This document shows, one piece after another, positions 26,199 through 34,606 of a stretch of DNA of 64,000 nt. Position numbers and translations under genes: made by a program. Source of the DNA: Rhizobium sp. CF122 (GTDB lineage: Bacteria > Pseudomonadota > Alphaproteobacteria > Rhizobiales > Rhizobiaceae); contig NZ_AKKA01000008.1 in assembly GCF_000282035.1 (NCBI RefSeq), positions 62,001 through 126,000 on the forward strand. Reading direction: 5' to 3'. Each line of letters begins with the position of its first letter. Position 1 is the first letter of the stretch. The notes under the pieces are model-generated. The model saw only the letters and a list, made by a program, of their open reading frames with translations, did not search any database and was not told the origin of the DNA.

Positions 26199-27261
26199 AT
26201 CGACTGTGATCGCTTTTGCGCTGACGACCATGGCCAGCTTGTCCGGGAGCCAAGCGGCCTCCGAGGGTTTTGGTGACCTTGGCTCGCCGGCCGAAGGGTT
26301 TTCGGTGCCGAAGCCAGGCCTACCGTTCCGTTTCCCCGCCGACCACGGCCCACATCCGGACTTCCGGATAGAGTGGTGGTATCTAACGGCCAATCTTGAA
26401 GCCCCCGACGGAACCAAATACGGAGCGCAGTGGACCCTTTTCCGGTCAGCGCTTGCTCCGGGTGAGGCCAACGAGTGGTCGAGCCCACAGCTCTGGATGG
26501 GTCACGCAGCCGTCACCACTTCACACGACCACTTCGTCGCAGAACGTATTTCACGCGGGGGAGTGGGGCAGGCTGGGGTTGTCGCGGCGCCGTTCTCGGC
26601 CTGGATCGATGACTGGCAGATGAAGGGACATGCCGCCCCGGGAGCGGATCAACTGGCCGACCTCAGCCTGACTGCGACCACAGAGGAATTCGGCTACAAA
26701 CTCCGCCTAATGGCCACAGGCCCGCTGGTGCCACAGGGCGATAACGGCTATTCGCTGAAATCAGCGAAGGGACAGGCCAGCTACTACTATTCGCAACCGT
26801 TCTATGTGGTGACCGGCTCGCTTTCGCTACCGGCCGGGAATGTAGAGGTGACGGGGAAGGCTTGGCTTGACCGCGAATGGTCGTCACAGCCGCTTGCGGA
26901 AGACCAGACCGGTTGGGACTGGTTCTCGCTACATCTCGATACAGGCGAGAAGCTCATGGGCTTCCGTCTCCGAAATGATGGAGAGGGATTTACCTCGGCT
27001 ACCTGGATCACCGCCGACGGGCGACCGGACCCTTTACCAGCGGCAGCTCTCAAGATCGTTCCCGTGCGAACCGCCAAAGTCGCAGGGCGTCAAATTCCTG
27101 TTTCTTGGAACGTCCAGGTTCCCAGTCGCGGCTTTGACGTCACCACCCAGCCTCTGAACGACCATGCGTGGATGTCAACGTCCGTCCCGTACTGGGAAGG
27201 CCCGATCTCCTTCGAGGGCAGTGTCAGTGGCAGGGGTTACCTGGAGATGACCGGGTACTAG
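26188..27261 (+). CDS. AttH/CrtC-like lipocalin-fold exported protein
   Basis: A 357-residue protein with a Sec signal peptide (MSVRSTVIAFALTTMASLSG, SQA) and the AttH/carotenoid 1,2-hydratase superfamily signatures: HPDFRIEWWYLTANLE, QWTLFRSALAPGE, WMGHAAVT, and GKAWLDREWSSQPL. It is probably periplasmic. ATG 26188 is preceded by GAAGGT inside the end of the permease gene. Despite frequent annotation as carotenoid hydratase, the linkage to an exporter and the absence of carotenoid genes argue for another lipid-like or hydrophobic ligand. Confidence 0.85.
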   Translation: MSVRSTVIAFALTTMASLSGSQAASEGFGDLGSPAEGFSVPKPGLPFRFPADHGPHPDFRIEWWYLTANLEAPDGTKYGAQWTLFRSALAPGEANEWSSPQLWMGHAAVTTSHDHFVAERISRGGVGQAGVVAAPFSAWIDDWQMKGHAAPGADQLADLSLTATTEEFGYKLRLMATGPLVPQGDNGYSLKSAKGQASYYYSQPFYVVTGSLSLPAGNVEVTGKAWLDREWSSQPLAEDQTGWDWFSLHLDTGEKLMGFRLRNDGEGFTSATWITADGRPDPLPAAALKIVPVRTAKVAGRQIPVSWNVQVPSRGFDVTTQPLNDHAWMSTSVPYWEGPISFEGSVSGRGYLEMTGY

Positions 27262-27916
27262 CCCAAACCAAGGGGTAGCGGGAAGGTAATGGGGGCAGTT
27301 TCTATCGCACCTGCTTTATGATGGAGGCCGCCAGCGCTTGTGCGCTTGCATGTCGCGCATTCCGGGAAGGTGTTGTTCGTCCAGGCCCTCCATTGGAGGA
27401 TGATATCCGGCCGCCTTCGCCGCTGCGTTGGTGTCTAAACTATGCCGGCACGTCGCTGCTTTGAAACGTCCTCTGAAATCTCCTGCCTCAGCTTGGGCCC
27501 CATGAAGAGACGGTGGCCGAGGGCAGCGACGAAAGCGTCGTAGCACTCGCCGGCCCACCGGGCCTGCGCCGGGTTGCGGCATGCGCAACGGTTTGATCTC
27601 AGGAACGGTGCTTCACGTAGATGGCGATCAGCGCCTGGTCTGACCTCGGAGGTGTTCTGTGGTGGTGCCGAGGAACGTGTGTGTCGCCGGGGATTGAATA
27701 TGGCGGTACCGCCACATCATTGTCACAGTTGTTGTCGGCCCAAGCCCACCCTCGGAACGACGACGACACGGGCTGCTGCGGTTAGCGATGTATGTCTTTC
27801 AAGTTTGGAGCGTTGTTTTCAATAACGGATCAAATCTTGGACGATAGACGCGGCGTTCTCCATCTTGATCAATCGGCGGCAAGGTTTGAACGAGTACATC
27901 GGTCGACGCATATCTG
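27262..27916. other. Gene-free stretch
   Basis: About 650 bases after the AttH-like gene. Short frames on both strands (for example 27316-27588 on the minus strand) have no ribosome site and no family motif. I see no terminator or repeat. Confidence 0.4.
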
Positions 27917-28390
27917 TCACTTCCCTGTTTTGCCATAGGTGCCGACGAGCTCGGTTCCGGCAATGACGTGATCGCGCATTTGCGCTTCGATTTGGTCCTT
28001 GCTAGCCGCCGCCGATAGGGTGAGGCGGTCATTGAGTGCATAGAGCTTGAAGAAGTAGCGGTGCACACCGATCGGAGGACAAGGGCCGCCATACGCATTG
28101 CTGTTCCACCCATTCCTCGCTGTCTGGGCGCCTGATGGCAGTTGCGAAATCCCTTCCACAAGCCCCTTCAGATCGGGGGGCAGATTGAAAACAATCCAGT
28201 GTATCCAGGTCATTTTCGGATGCGCCGGATCCGGTGCGTCCGGGTCGTCGACGATCAACACAAGGCTTCTGGTTCCGGTCGGAATGTCTGTCCATTCGAG
28301 AGGCGGGGAAATACCTTGCCCTTCGCAGGTGTAAAGCCTGGGAATGGTTCCGCCATTGTTAAAGGCGGGCGATGCGATAGTAAACGCCAT
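27917..28390 (-). CDS. YbhB/YbcL-type PEBP (Raf kinase inhibitor-like) protein
   Basis: A 157-residue cytoplasmic protein of the bacterial phosphatidylethanolamine-binding family. It begins MAFTIASPAFNNGGTIPRLY and has SPPLEWTDIP, SLVLIVDDPDAPDP, TWIHWIVFNLP, YGGPCPPIGVHRYFFKLYAL, all diagnostic. Length matches the family (about 150-180). ATG 28390 follows GAGG. The physiological role of these proteins is poorly defined. It stands alone. Confidence 0.92.
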   Translation of the reverse strand: MAFTIASPAFNNGGTIPRLYTCEGQGISPPLEWTDIPTGTRSLVLIVDDPDAPDPAHPKMTWIHWIVFNLPPDLKGLVEGISQLPSGAQTARNGWNSNAYGGPCPPIGVHRYFFKLYALNDRLTLSAAASKDQIEAQMRDHVIAGTELVGTYGKTGK

Positions 28391-28987
28391 ATGGAGCCTC
28401 GGCGAGTTCAAGAAACCGTTTCGTTGCCGCACTCACGATATACCCCGTGCCCACGCAGTCTGTGGGCGCCTCCAGACTAACGACAGCATCGGCCTATTGG
28501 CGCGCGATGTCCAGGACGTCGACCCGCAACCAGTTGCAGCATAATTCTATAGCGATCCCCATCTACACGCTGCCTGCGAGTGTCAGCAAAACCAGCGCGA
28601 ACGTCTGTCGATGATAAAGGACGTTATCTTAGGATGGATATCGGATGCACGAGGATGCCAACGCCTACGCTGCGCTACCAAAAAAGTCCGCTACTGACCT
28701 GCCACGGGACGTTCATCCAGCGGCGACTAGAGCCACGGCGGTTCAGATCAAATGCGCGCCGTCGAAAGAAGCGACGCGATCGTAGCCGGCGTGTATCTGG
28801 TTCTTTCGGGCTTAAGAACGATATGCAGATTGTTGGAGCCCTCGATCCAGTTTGAAGGCGGATACGACCGGACGACTTGCTAACAGCGTCATCCAACGGG
28901 GCAGCCGAAACAAAACTGAATAAAACCAAACATTCCGCTGCAGAGGCATGGACTAGATTTCTTCACCACCACTGTGAGGAAAATCAA
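28391..28987. other. Intergenic stretch with no recognised gene
   Basis: About 600 bases. A 46-codon plus-strand frame begins near 28643 (MHEDANAYAALPKKS) but has only a weak upstream site and no relatives known to me. The last 100 bases presumably carry the promoter of the gene at 28988. Confidence 0.35.
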
Positions 28988-29467
28988 ATGTCCACAGGGA
29001 CCACTGGCCCGAAGAAAATCCTCGTCTTTCTGCCTCAGCCGGCCGCGTATATGATCGTCACGAAACTCGCGGAGCGTGGGCACTCGTCCATCGCTGTCTC
29101 GACGGTTCCGGAGGTTTTCGACGCCCTTCGTTCGGATTGCTACTCGTTTGCCATCACGACCCGACCGGAGATCGACCTTTTGCGCAACATCCACTCTATA
29201 CCCGTGGTCAATCTCGAGATTTTCTTTCATGCAGAGCCTTCCGGCGGCGGCCCCCTGTCGACGTCTAAAAAATTCGACGGCAGGGCGTTCATGGAACGGG
29301 TCGAATTCCTTGTTCGACCGGTAACTGCAAGAGGTGAACATGCTGGCACCGAGCCGGTCAAAACCATAGCGATGCGAGGTCACAAAGCCTCTCGATGGTG
29401 GGCCATGGCAAAGAAGATGTTGGGTTTGCCTCACCATCGTGAAGGATTGAGCGATGTTCGATCCTAA
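28988..29467 (+). CDS. Hypothetical protein with degenerate receiver-like N-terminus
   Basis: A 159-residue protein. Residues 8-95 (PKKILVFLPQPAAYMIVTKL, then ERGHSSIAVSTVPEVFDALR, SYSFAITTRPE written in pieces) follow the beta-alpha alternation of a response-regulator receiver, but the acidic pocket and phospho-acceptor Asp are absent. The C-terminus is basic. ATG 28988 has GAGGAAA upstream. It overlaps the membrane-protein gene at 29454 by 14 bases, suggesting a two-gene unit. The receiver resemblance is my inference. Confidence 0.6.
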   Translation: MSTGTTGPKKILVFLPQPAAYMIVTKLAERGHSSIAVSTVPEVFDALRSDCYSFAITTRPEIDLLRNIHSIPVVNLEIFFHAEPSGGGPLSTSKKFDGRAFMERVEFLVRPVTARGEHAGTEPVKTIAMRGHKASRWWAMAKKMLGLPHHREGLSDVRS

Positions 29468-29942
29468 CAGTCTTCGAGACGCGGCTATCTCTCCTCCTTC
29501 CTCTACAGCTGACTACCTCTGTTCATCCCGCACCGCTATCGAACAAAGCTCTATAGACCATGATTACGGAGGAACCGAAATCGCCGGAAGGCTTCGAAAG
29601 GGCGAGCTTTGGCGAATTGCAGCTCCCAAACAGGAACGGTTCTTCTTCGGGGGATGTTTTTTGGTGTTCTGGCTAATAGGTGCCGCTTCGTTAAGCGGAT
29701 ACATCATGCTGGCTCTATTTCTGCTGGTGGCAATCGGGCGGCTTGTGCAGCATGCCGCTACGGCGTTTGCGACAAACTTGGCGAAACGATCGCGGCTCAG
29801 GCACTATATCGTGATGGGAACGTCAGTGGCTTTCTTTTCCCTGCTCGTCGTTCGCGGCTGTTACCTTGCTGCCTCGATATCGAGCTCCGCTCCGATCCTT
29901 TTGAAGTCCGTAGCAGCGGCCAATACCCAGATGCAACGCTAA
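29454..29942 (+). CDS. Hypothetical membrane protein
   Basis: A 162-residue protein with a soluble N-terminal 60 residues and three hydrophobic segments: ERFFFGGCFLVFWLIGAASL, YIMLALFLLVAIGRLV and YIVMGTSVAFFSLLVVRGCY. It starts inside the end of the upstream gene with AAGGATTGAG before the ATG. I do not recognise the family. Co-translation with the receiver-like protein suggests that the two act together. Confidence 0.6.
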   Translation: MFDPNSLRDAAISPPSSTADYLCSSRTAIEQSSIDHDYGGTEIAGRLRKGELWRIAAPKQERFFFGGCFLVFWLIGAASLSGYIMLALFLLVAIGRLVQHAATAFATNLAKRSRLRHYIVMGTSVAFFSLLVVRGCYLAASISSSAPILLKSVAAANTQMQR

Positions 29943-30144
29943 CTGGACGAACGAAGGGCAAGCGGAGCTAGCAGAGGCGGCGCAACATTTTGCAACATTT
30001 TCGAATAAAGTTTTGCGTGAGATCAGATAGAGCTAGAATAGTTCGAGCCCATGGCTGCTCGCCATTCCACCTGCTGGCCGGGTTTTTAGCCCAATGAGAT
30101 AGTTGATCGACATGGCGATGCTTCCCCTTCAGCCAAGAAACACG

Positions 30145-30879
30145 ATGGCCCACGACGTGTCCGTGCCCCCGCAAGCCCGCATCCTGATTGTCGAGGACGA
30201 TGGCGATATCGCAGGCATGCTGGTCGACCTCGTAAAAGCCCATAGTTTTCAGGCAGTCTCGGTGGCAAACGGGATAGAGATGGACAGGATTCTCGCTCGC
30301 CATGGTTTCGATCTGATCCTTCTTGACGGAATGCTGCCCGGTGAGGACGGCTTCAGCATTTGCAGGCGGTTGCGATCTTCCGGGAAAACGCCGATCCTGA
30401 TGCTCACAGCACTGCGGGAGGATATCGACCGTATCCTCGGGCTTGAGCTAGGTGCTGATGACTACGTCACCAAACCGTTCAATTCGCGCGAGTTGATGGC
30501 CCGTATAAAAAACATCCTCCGACGGGTCGCTGACCACAGCGAACCAGAGGCCGGACTCGAAGCTCTGAGGTTCTCAGGCTGGCGGATCGACCCGCGAAGT
30601 CGTCAGCTCTTCGATGCTGACGGTGCTCAGGTCTCGATGACAACGGCAGAGTTCGATCTGCTGTGGGCGTTTTGCTGCCATCCGAACAAAGTTCTCACAC
30701 GCGAGCAGCTGCTTGCGATGACTCATGCAGGGTCGGCCGGACCTATCGAGCGTAGCATCGATGCGCATATCAGCCGCGTCAGGCAGAAAATCGAGCCGAA
30801 TCTCAAGGATCCGACCTTCATCAAGACAGTCAGGCTCGGCGGATATCTGTTTGCGTCTAAGGTAGAGCGCCTGCCATGA
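30145..30879 (+). CDS. OmpR-family response regulator
   Basis: A 244-residue regulator. The receiver has VEDDGDIAGM, phospho-acceptor Asp61 in LILLDGMLPGEDGF and Lys in ADDYVTKPFN. The C-terminal winged helix is visible in VSMTTAEFDLLWAFCCHPNK, VLTREQLL and VRLGGYLF. Earlier ATG codons at 30112 and 30118 are possible; 30145 is taken because the receiver strand starts right after it. Its stop overlaps the kinase ATG (ATGA). The target genes are unknown; the DUF3313 lipoprotein gene downstream is a candidate. Confidence 0.9.
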   Translation: MAHDVSVPPQARILIVEDDGDIAGMLVDLVKAHSFQAVSVANGIEMDRILARHGFDLILLDGMLPGEDGFSICRRLRSSGKTPILMLTALREDIDRILGLELGADDYVTKPFNSRELMARIKNILRRVADHSEPEAGLEALRFSGWRIDPRSRQLFDADGAQVSMTTAEFDLLWAFCCHPNKVLTREQLLAMTHAGSAGPIERSIDAHISRVRQKIEPNLKDPTFIKTVRLGGYLFASKVERLP

Positions 30880-32243
30880 GGGGGCTTCGCACCGCCTCGA
30901 TCCGAAAGCAACTCTTCTTTCTTGCAATCCTGCTGGTCGTCTTCGTGTCCGCGGTGGCCGCCGTGTCCGAACCGTTCATTTACGGTCGACATGATAAGGG
31001 GATCGAAATCGGCCTGTTCTCCGGTCACGTGGAAATGGTCCTTGAACAGTTCGGCCGCAGCCGGACAATCCAGGAGGAGGATGACGCACTTCGCTTTGCC
31101 GAGCGTCTGGGCGTATCCGCGAGACGGAGCTCGCCGTCGCGGGCGTCAATGTCGTACCAGACGGGAGAAGGGACGAACAACGTCGTTTCGCGGGTAAAAG
31201 AGCTCATCAATGATGGAATATTGACGTCGCTGAAGAACGCAGTGGATGGTGAGGCCAGGCCATCCGCCTTGATCGTCGCGGTCGATGACAACCGTGCACT
31301 TTCCTTTGAGATGCCGCAGTTTCCAAGTAGCGTCTGGCTAGCGCCAGCGGTTGCAAGCGGCCTTCTGAAAATTGTCATTCCCCTGATATTGTTTGCCTAT
31401 GTTGGCAGTTGGCTGATCACCGAACCTCTGGTCCGGTTTGCAGCGGCCGCGCAGCGGGTCAGCATGGACGACCATTCCGAGGAGCCCTTCAAAGCCGAAG
31501 GAGCGTCGGAGATTAAAAGCCTGGCGGCGTCGCTCAACGTCATGCAAAGCCGAATACAGACCATGCTGCGCGATCGGACAAGAGTGCTTCGCGCCATCAG
31601 CCACGACCTGAGAACCCCACTAACGAGACTGCGGATGCGCATTGATCGATCAAGCGAGCCAGAACTGAAGGAGCTCATGCTGGCCGACGTTAGCACACTG
31701 TCTTCACTGATCGACGCCAGCCTCGGCTTTCTAGACAACAGATTTGAACCCTCACGCAAAGTGGATCTGTCGAGCTTGCTTCAGACGATTTCGAACGACT
31801 TCGCCGACACGGGGATCAACGTCCGCTTTGCCGGTCCGCGGAGGCTCACCTATATTTGCATGCCGCAAGGGCTGACGCGTGCGATTTCCAATTTGATCGA
31901 CAACGCGTCACGGTATGCACAGGAAATCGAAATCCAACTTCTACAGGACCATGATGATGGTGTTACAATCAGGGTGTCCGACGACGGCCCCGGCCTGTCT
32001 GATGATCTCAAGCAGAGGGTCCTCGAACCGTTCTTCAAAGCCGATGAGGCGCGACAAACCGGAGGCAAGAGCGGCGGTTTCGGGCTTGGACTTTCGATCG
32101 CCCAAGGCATCGTGACGATAGGACATAGAGGGGAGTTCAGACTGCGCGATCGCCAGCCGAACGGGCTTGTCGTGGAAATCCAGTTGCCACCGGTGAAGCC
32201 GACATCATCTGCTGCAACTCAGAGTGATGTCATCAAACTATAG
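30876..32243 (+). CDS. EnvZ-type membrane sensor histidine kinase
   Basis: A 455-residue kinase. Transmembrane helix 1 is at residues 12-31, a periplasmic sensor domain at 32-152, helix 2 at 155-178, then a HAMP linker. The phospho-acceptor is His243 in RAISHDLRTPLTRLRMR. ATP-binding boxes are SNLIDNASRYA, SDDGPGLSDD and SGGFGLGLSIAQGI. It is coupled to the regulator at 30145 by a four-base overlap. The signal is unknown. Confidence 0.92.
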   Translation: MRGLRTASIRKQLFFLAILLVVFVSAVAAVSEPFIYGRHDKGIEIGLFSGHVEMVLEQFGRSRTIQEEDDALRFAERLGVSARRSSPSRASMSYQTGEGTNNVVSRVKELINDGILTSLKNAVDGEARPSALIVAVDDNRALSFEMPQFPSSVWLAPAVASGLLKIVIPLILFAYVGSWLITEPLVRFAAAAQRVSMDDHSEEPFKAEGASEIKSLAASLNVMQSRIQTMLRDRTRVLRAISHDLRTPLTRLRMRIDRSSEPELKELMLADVSTLSSLIDASLGFLDNRFEPSRKVDLSSLLQTISNDFADTGINVRFAGPRRLTYICMPQGLTRAISNLIDNASRYAQEIEIQLLQDHDDGVTIRVSDDGPGLSDDLKQRVLEPFFKADEARQTGGKSGGFGLGLSIAQGIVTIGHRGEFRLRDRQPNGLVVEIQLPPVKPTSSAATQSDVIKL

Positions 32244-32366
32244 AAGCGGGCACAGCCGACACGAACATTTCCCAATATTATTGAAAACACAGCAACACCA
32301 CAGTCAGATATCGCTCACTCCAGCCACATTTGCCGCTCGGCGTTCCTACCGGCTGGAGCCAGAACA

Positions 32367-33026
32367 TTGAAGATCATTTCCAATCTCAGCATTGCCCTCG
32401 TACTTGCCGGATCGGCACTCGCCAGTTGCAGCACGGCCGATCCGACTGCCTATGCCGATCTGGCCTCGGCGCCGCACCTTAAGCCCGACCCCGTCGATCG
32501 AAGCGGCCGCGTTCCTTATCGCTATCACAGCAATGTCGATTGGAAGCAGTACGATAAGGTCATCATCGATCCCGTTACTGTCTATCGGGGCCAGGACAAC
32601 CAGTTCGTCAAGATAAGCGAGCAGGACAAGAGCGTTCTGGCCAGCTACATGCAGTCTCAGTTTACCCAGAAGCTCAGAACCCGTTTTTCCACGGTCAGCA
32701 CGCCCGCTGCGGGCACTCTGCGGGTGCACCTGACCTTGACTGGAGCAAAGACGACAACCCCGGTCCTTGGCCCGTTCTCTCATCTTGACGTTGGAGGGGG
32801 TGTCTACAACGCAGTCCAGGCCGCGCGGGACAAGGAAGGCTCCATGACCGGTTCTGTAGCCTATGCCGTAGAGATCTATGATGCATTGAACAACCGCCTG
32901 CTGTCCGCATATGTCACCAAGCAATATCCGAACGCAATGAATGTTGGCGCCAGCTTCGGCGCTCTGCAAGCCTCGAAGGTTGCGATAGAAAAGGGCGCCG
33001 ACGCGCTTCTGGCCCAACTGCGGTAG
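32367..33026 (+). CDS. DUF3313 lipoprotein
   Basis: A 219-residue lipoprotein. The signal peptide ends in the lipobox LASC with Cys21. The body has YRYHSNVDWKQYDKVIIDPV and VHLTLTGAKTTTPVL, a pattern of the DUF3313 family of envelope lipoproteins. The start is TTG 32367 with GGAG eight bases upstream; no ATG suits the signal peptide. It follows the OmpR/EnvZ-like pair by 123 bp and may be one of its targets. Confidence 0.8.
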   Translation: MKIISNLSIALVLAGSALASCSTADPTAYADLASAPHLKPDPVDRSGRVPYRYHSNVDWKQYDKVIIDPVTVYRGQDNQFVKISEQDKSVLASYMQSQFTQKLRTRFSTVSTPAAGTLRVHLTLTGAKTTTPVLGPFSHLDVGGGVYNAVQAARDKEGSMTGSVAYAVEIYDALNNRLLSAYVTKQYPNAMNVGASFGALQASKVAIEKGADALLAQLR

Positions 33027-33162
33027 TGTCTGCGAAATTGGTTCATCCGACCGATGCGAGGAGTGGTGCCACAACATATCTCAACATCAAACGACACACT
33101 GCAACGTATCCATCCGGGCAGGGCCGCAGGATTTTGGGCGCCGCGTGTGGTAATATTGGTTG

Positions 33163-33396
33163 ATGGAGATCGATGAGGACAAGATCGACGATGCCGTTTT
33201 GGCGCTGTTATGGCTGACGCTGCATAACGAGCGTTGTGCCTGGAAGGGTTTCGACTGGGCAGCGACGGATCGGCTTCACAAGAAGGGCTTGATCGGCGAC
33301 CCAGTCAACAAGTCGAAGTCATTGATCCTGACCGACGAAGGCTTGGAGCGTTCGGAAGCATTGTTCCGGGAGCTGTTTACGCGGCCGCCGCTATAG
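33163..33396 (+). CDS. DUF6429 protein (IS66-associated)
   Basis: A 77-residue protein beginning MEIDEDKIDDAVLALLWLTL and containing WKGFDWAATDRLHKKGLIGD and LTDEGLERSEALFRELF. This is the DUF6429 pattern, found next to IS66-family transposase genes in rhizobia. Its 3' end overlaps the end of the IS66 transposase fragment on the opposite strand, as is usual for that arrangement. The function is unknown. Confidence 0.8.
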   Translation: MEIDEDKIDDAVLALLWLTLHNERCAWKGFDWAATDRLHKKGLIGDPVNKSKSLILTDEGLERSEALFRELFTRPPL

Positions 33397-33644
33397 CCGT
33401 CCCTTTCTGTGCCTTCCATTGCCAGGGCAGCAGTTCGTGCAGGCGGGAGACGGGAAGATCGGCGATGCGGGCGAACACATCGGAGAGCCACGCCTTGGGG
33501 TCGACGTCGTTGAGACGACAGGTCGTGATGACGGAGAGCATGATGGCGGCACGATCGGCCCCACGCTGGGAACCGGCGAACGTCCAGTTTCGACGCCCAA
33601 GTGCAATTCCTCTCAGCGCGCGCTCGGCCGTATTGTTCGTCTAA
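33377..33644 (-). mobile_element. IS66-family transposase remnant (C-terminal end)
   Basis: The minus strand encodes TNNTAERALRGIALGRRNW, TFAGSQRGADRAAIMLSVI, TTCRLNDVDPKAWLSDVFAR and IADLPVSRLHELLPWQWK before a TAA at 33379-33377. These blocks are the highly conserved C-terminus of IS66 TnpC. The element ends abruptly at 33644, next to a long palindrome. The other IS66 genes and the right end are gone. Confidence 0.85.
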
Positions 33645-33651
33645 GGTCATG

Positions 33652-33680
33652 AAATTGTGCAACAGCCTGTTGCACAATTT
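33652..33680. repeat. 29-bp perfect palindrome at IS66 remnant boundary
   Basis: Two 14-base arms (AAATTGTGCAACAG and its exact reverse complement) flank a single C. It begins eight bases beyond the last recognisable IS66 base. A GGGAGG follows on the plus strand. It could be an operator, a terminator-like hairpin or an insertion-site feature. Confidence 0.7.
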
Positions 33681-33806
33681 TGGGAGGCGAACCTTGATCG
33701 AGGCAGATCGATGCTGAGCCGTGCATATCGTTGTATTTCGCTTATCTCGGTGTTCGCCGGTATCGTCCCTTCCGGCGTGATCCGACATACTCAAGCAACT
33801 GGGTTT

Positions 33807-34295
33807 CTGGAGAGCGCCTATGTCGCGTCGCGCGGTTTTCAGGCTCACCTGCCATACCGCTACGATCTCCTTAGCCCCGCACCGACTTCCTTCCGCGACT
33901 CGGGCCAGAAACCAACGTTGCCGGTCACTGAGTTCTATAGGATCAGGGACATTTATAGGGTCGCGTTCAAGGACACGTTCAGGGTCATTTTTTCGCGCAG
34001 CCTTTGCCGGCCCAAAGCCAGTGGCCTCGCCGGCGGCGTAGGCTTCTCTGGCTGTCGCGAGCGAAAGGCGATCCACCGGAGCGTTCAGCGGATTTGCTGC
34101 CGGGCTTTCGATCAGGCCGAGAACGAAGGCCCTGATGACTTGCGATGAAACCACGAGACGTAAGAAATACACTGTATCTGGGCCATGTTGGGCCGAGAGC
34201 CGGTGCTTGACGGTTCTCTCGGTCGCGTCAGTCTGGCGCATGAGTTGCTTGATCGCGCGATGGTTGTCGCCGTGCTGGCTCTCGGGCTGCGGCAC
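33807..34295 (-). pseudogene. Truncated HTH-containing hypothetical gene
   Basis: About 163 codons on the minus strand look coding: AIKQLMRQTDATERTVKHRL near the N-terminus resembles a helix-turn-helix, and DRQRWFLARVAEGSRCGAKE then WQVSLKTARRDIGAL resembles the winged-helix end of rhizobial regulators. Past 33807 the similarity fades and the frame runs into IS66 sequence out of phase. No good ATG or ribosome site lies at the 5' end (GTG 34295 or ATG 34241). The assignment is tentative. Confidence 0.4.
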
Positions 34296-34357
34296 TAACC
34301 ATGTGGATTGCCAAAACGTCGGCGCTTCAAAACACAGACGAGATGAGAGGATAGACC

Positions 34358-34606
34358 ATGGTCCGTCTCTTCGTCGGTGTTACGGACAAGGCCTGGTTCG
34401 ATCAGTTGAGCGCCTCTGTTCCGCATGACGAAGTCAATTTCTGGCAACCCAGCGGGACGACGCAGTTTCGCGCGCTTCAGCCCGGCGAACTATTCCTCTT
34501 CAAGCTGCATGCGCCAAACAACTTCATCGTTGGCGGCGGCATCTTCGGTCACGCGTCAATCGCGCCACTGTCTCTGGCCTGGGAAGCCTTTGGCCTTAAG
34601 AACGGC
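34358..34606 (+). pseudogene. 5' fragment of an HNH-endonuclease-type gene
   Basis: With a good ribosome site (GAGAGGATAG), the frame reads MVRLFVGVTDKAWFDQLSAS, then VNFWQPSGTTQFRALQPGEL and FLFKLHAPNNFIVGGG, SLAWEAFGLKNG. This matches the N-terminal domain of a family of HNH endonucleases in rhizobia. At about residue 83 the family sequence stops, and the frame runs 34 codons into the reverse strand of the old yellow enzyme gene. The HNH nuclease domain is absent. Confidence 0.6.

Noticed and set aside
27316..27825. Two overlapping short frames after the AttH-like gene
   Set aside because: They have neither start signals nor motifs, and their composition is typical of chance frames in GC-rich DNA.
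28580..28855. A 91-codon plus-strand frame in the gap before 28988
   Set aside because: It is very Arg-rich with no motif or ribosome site and is probably not coding.
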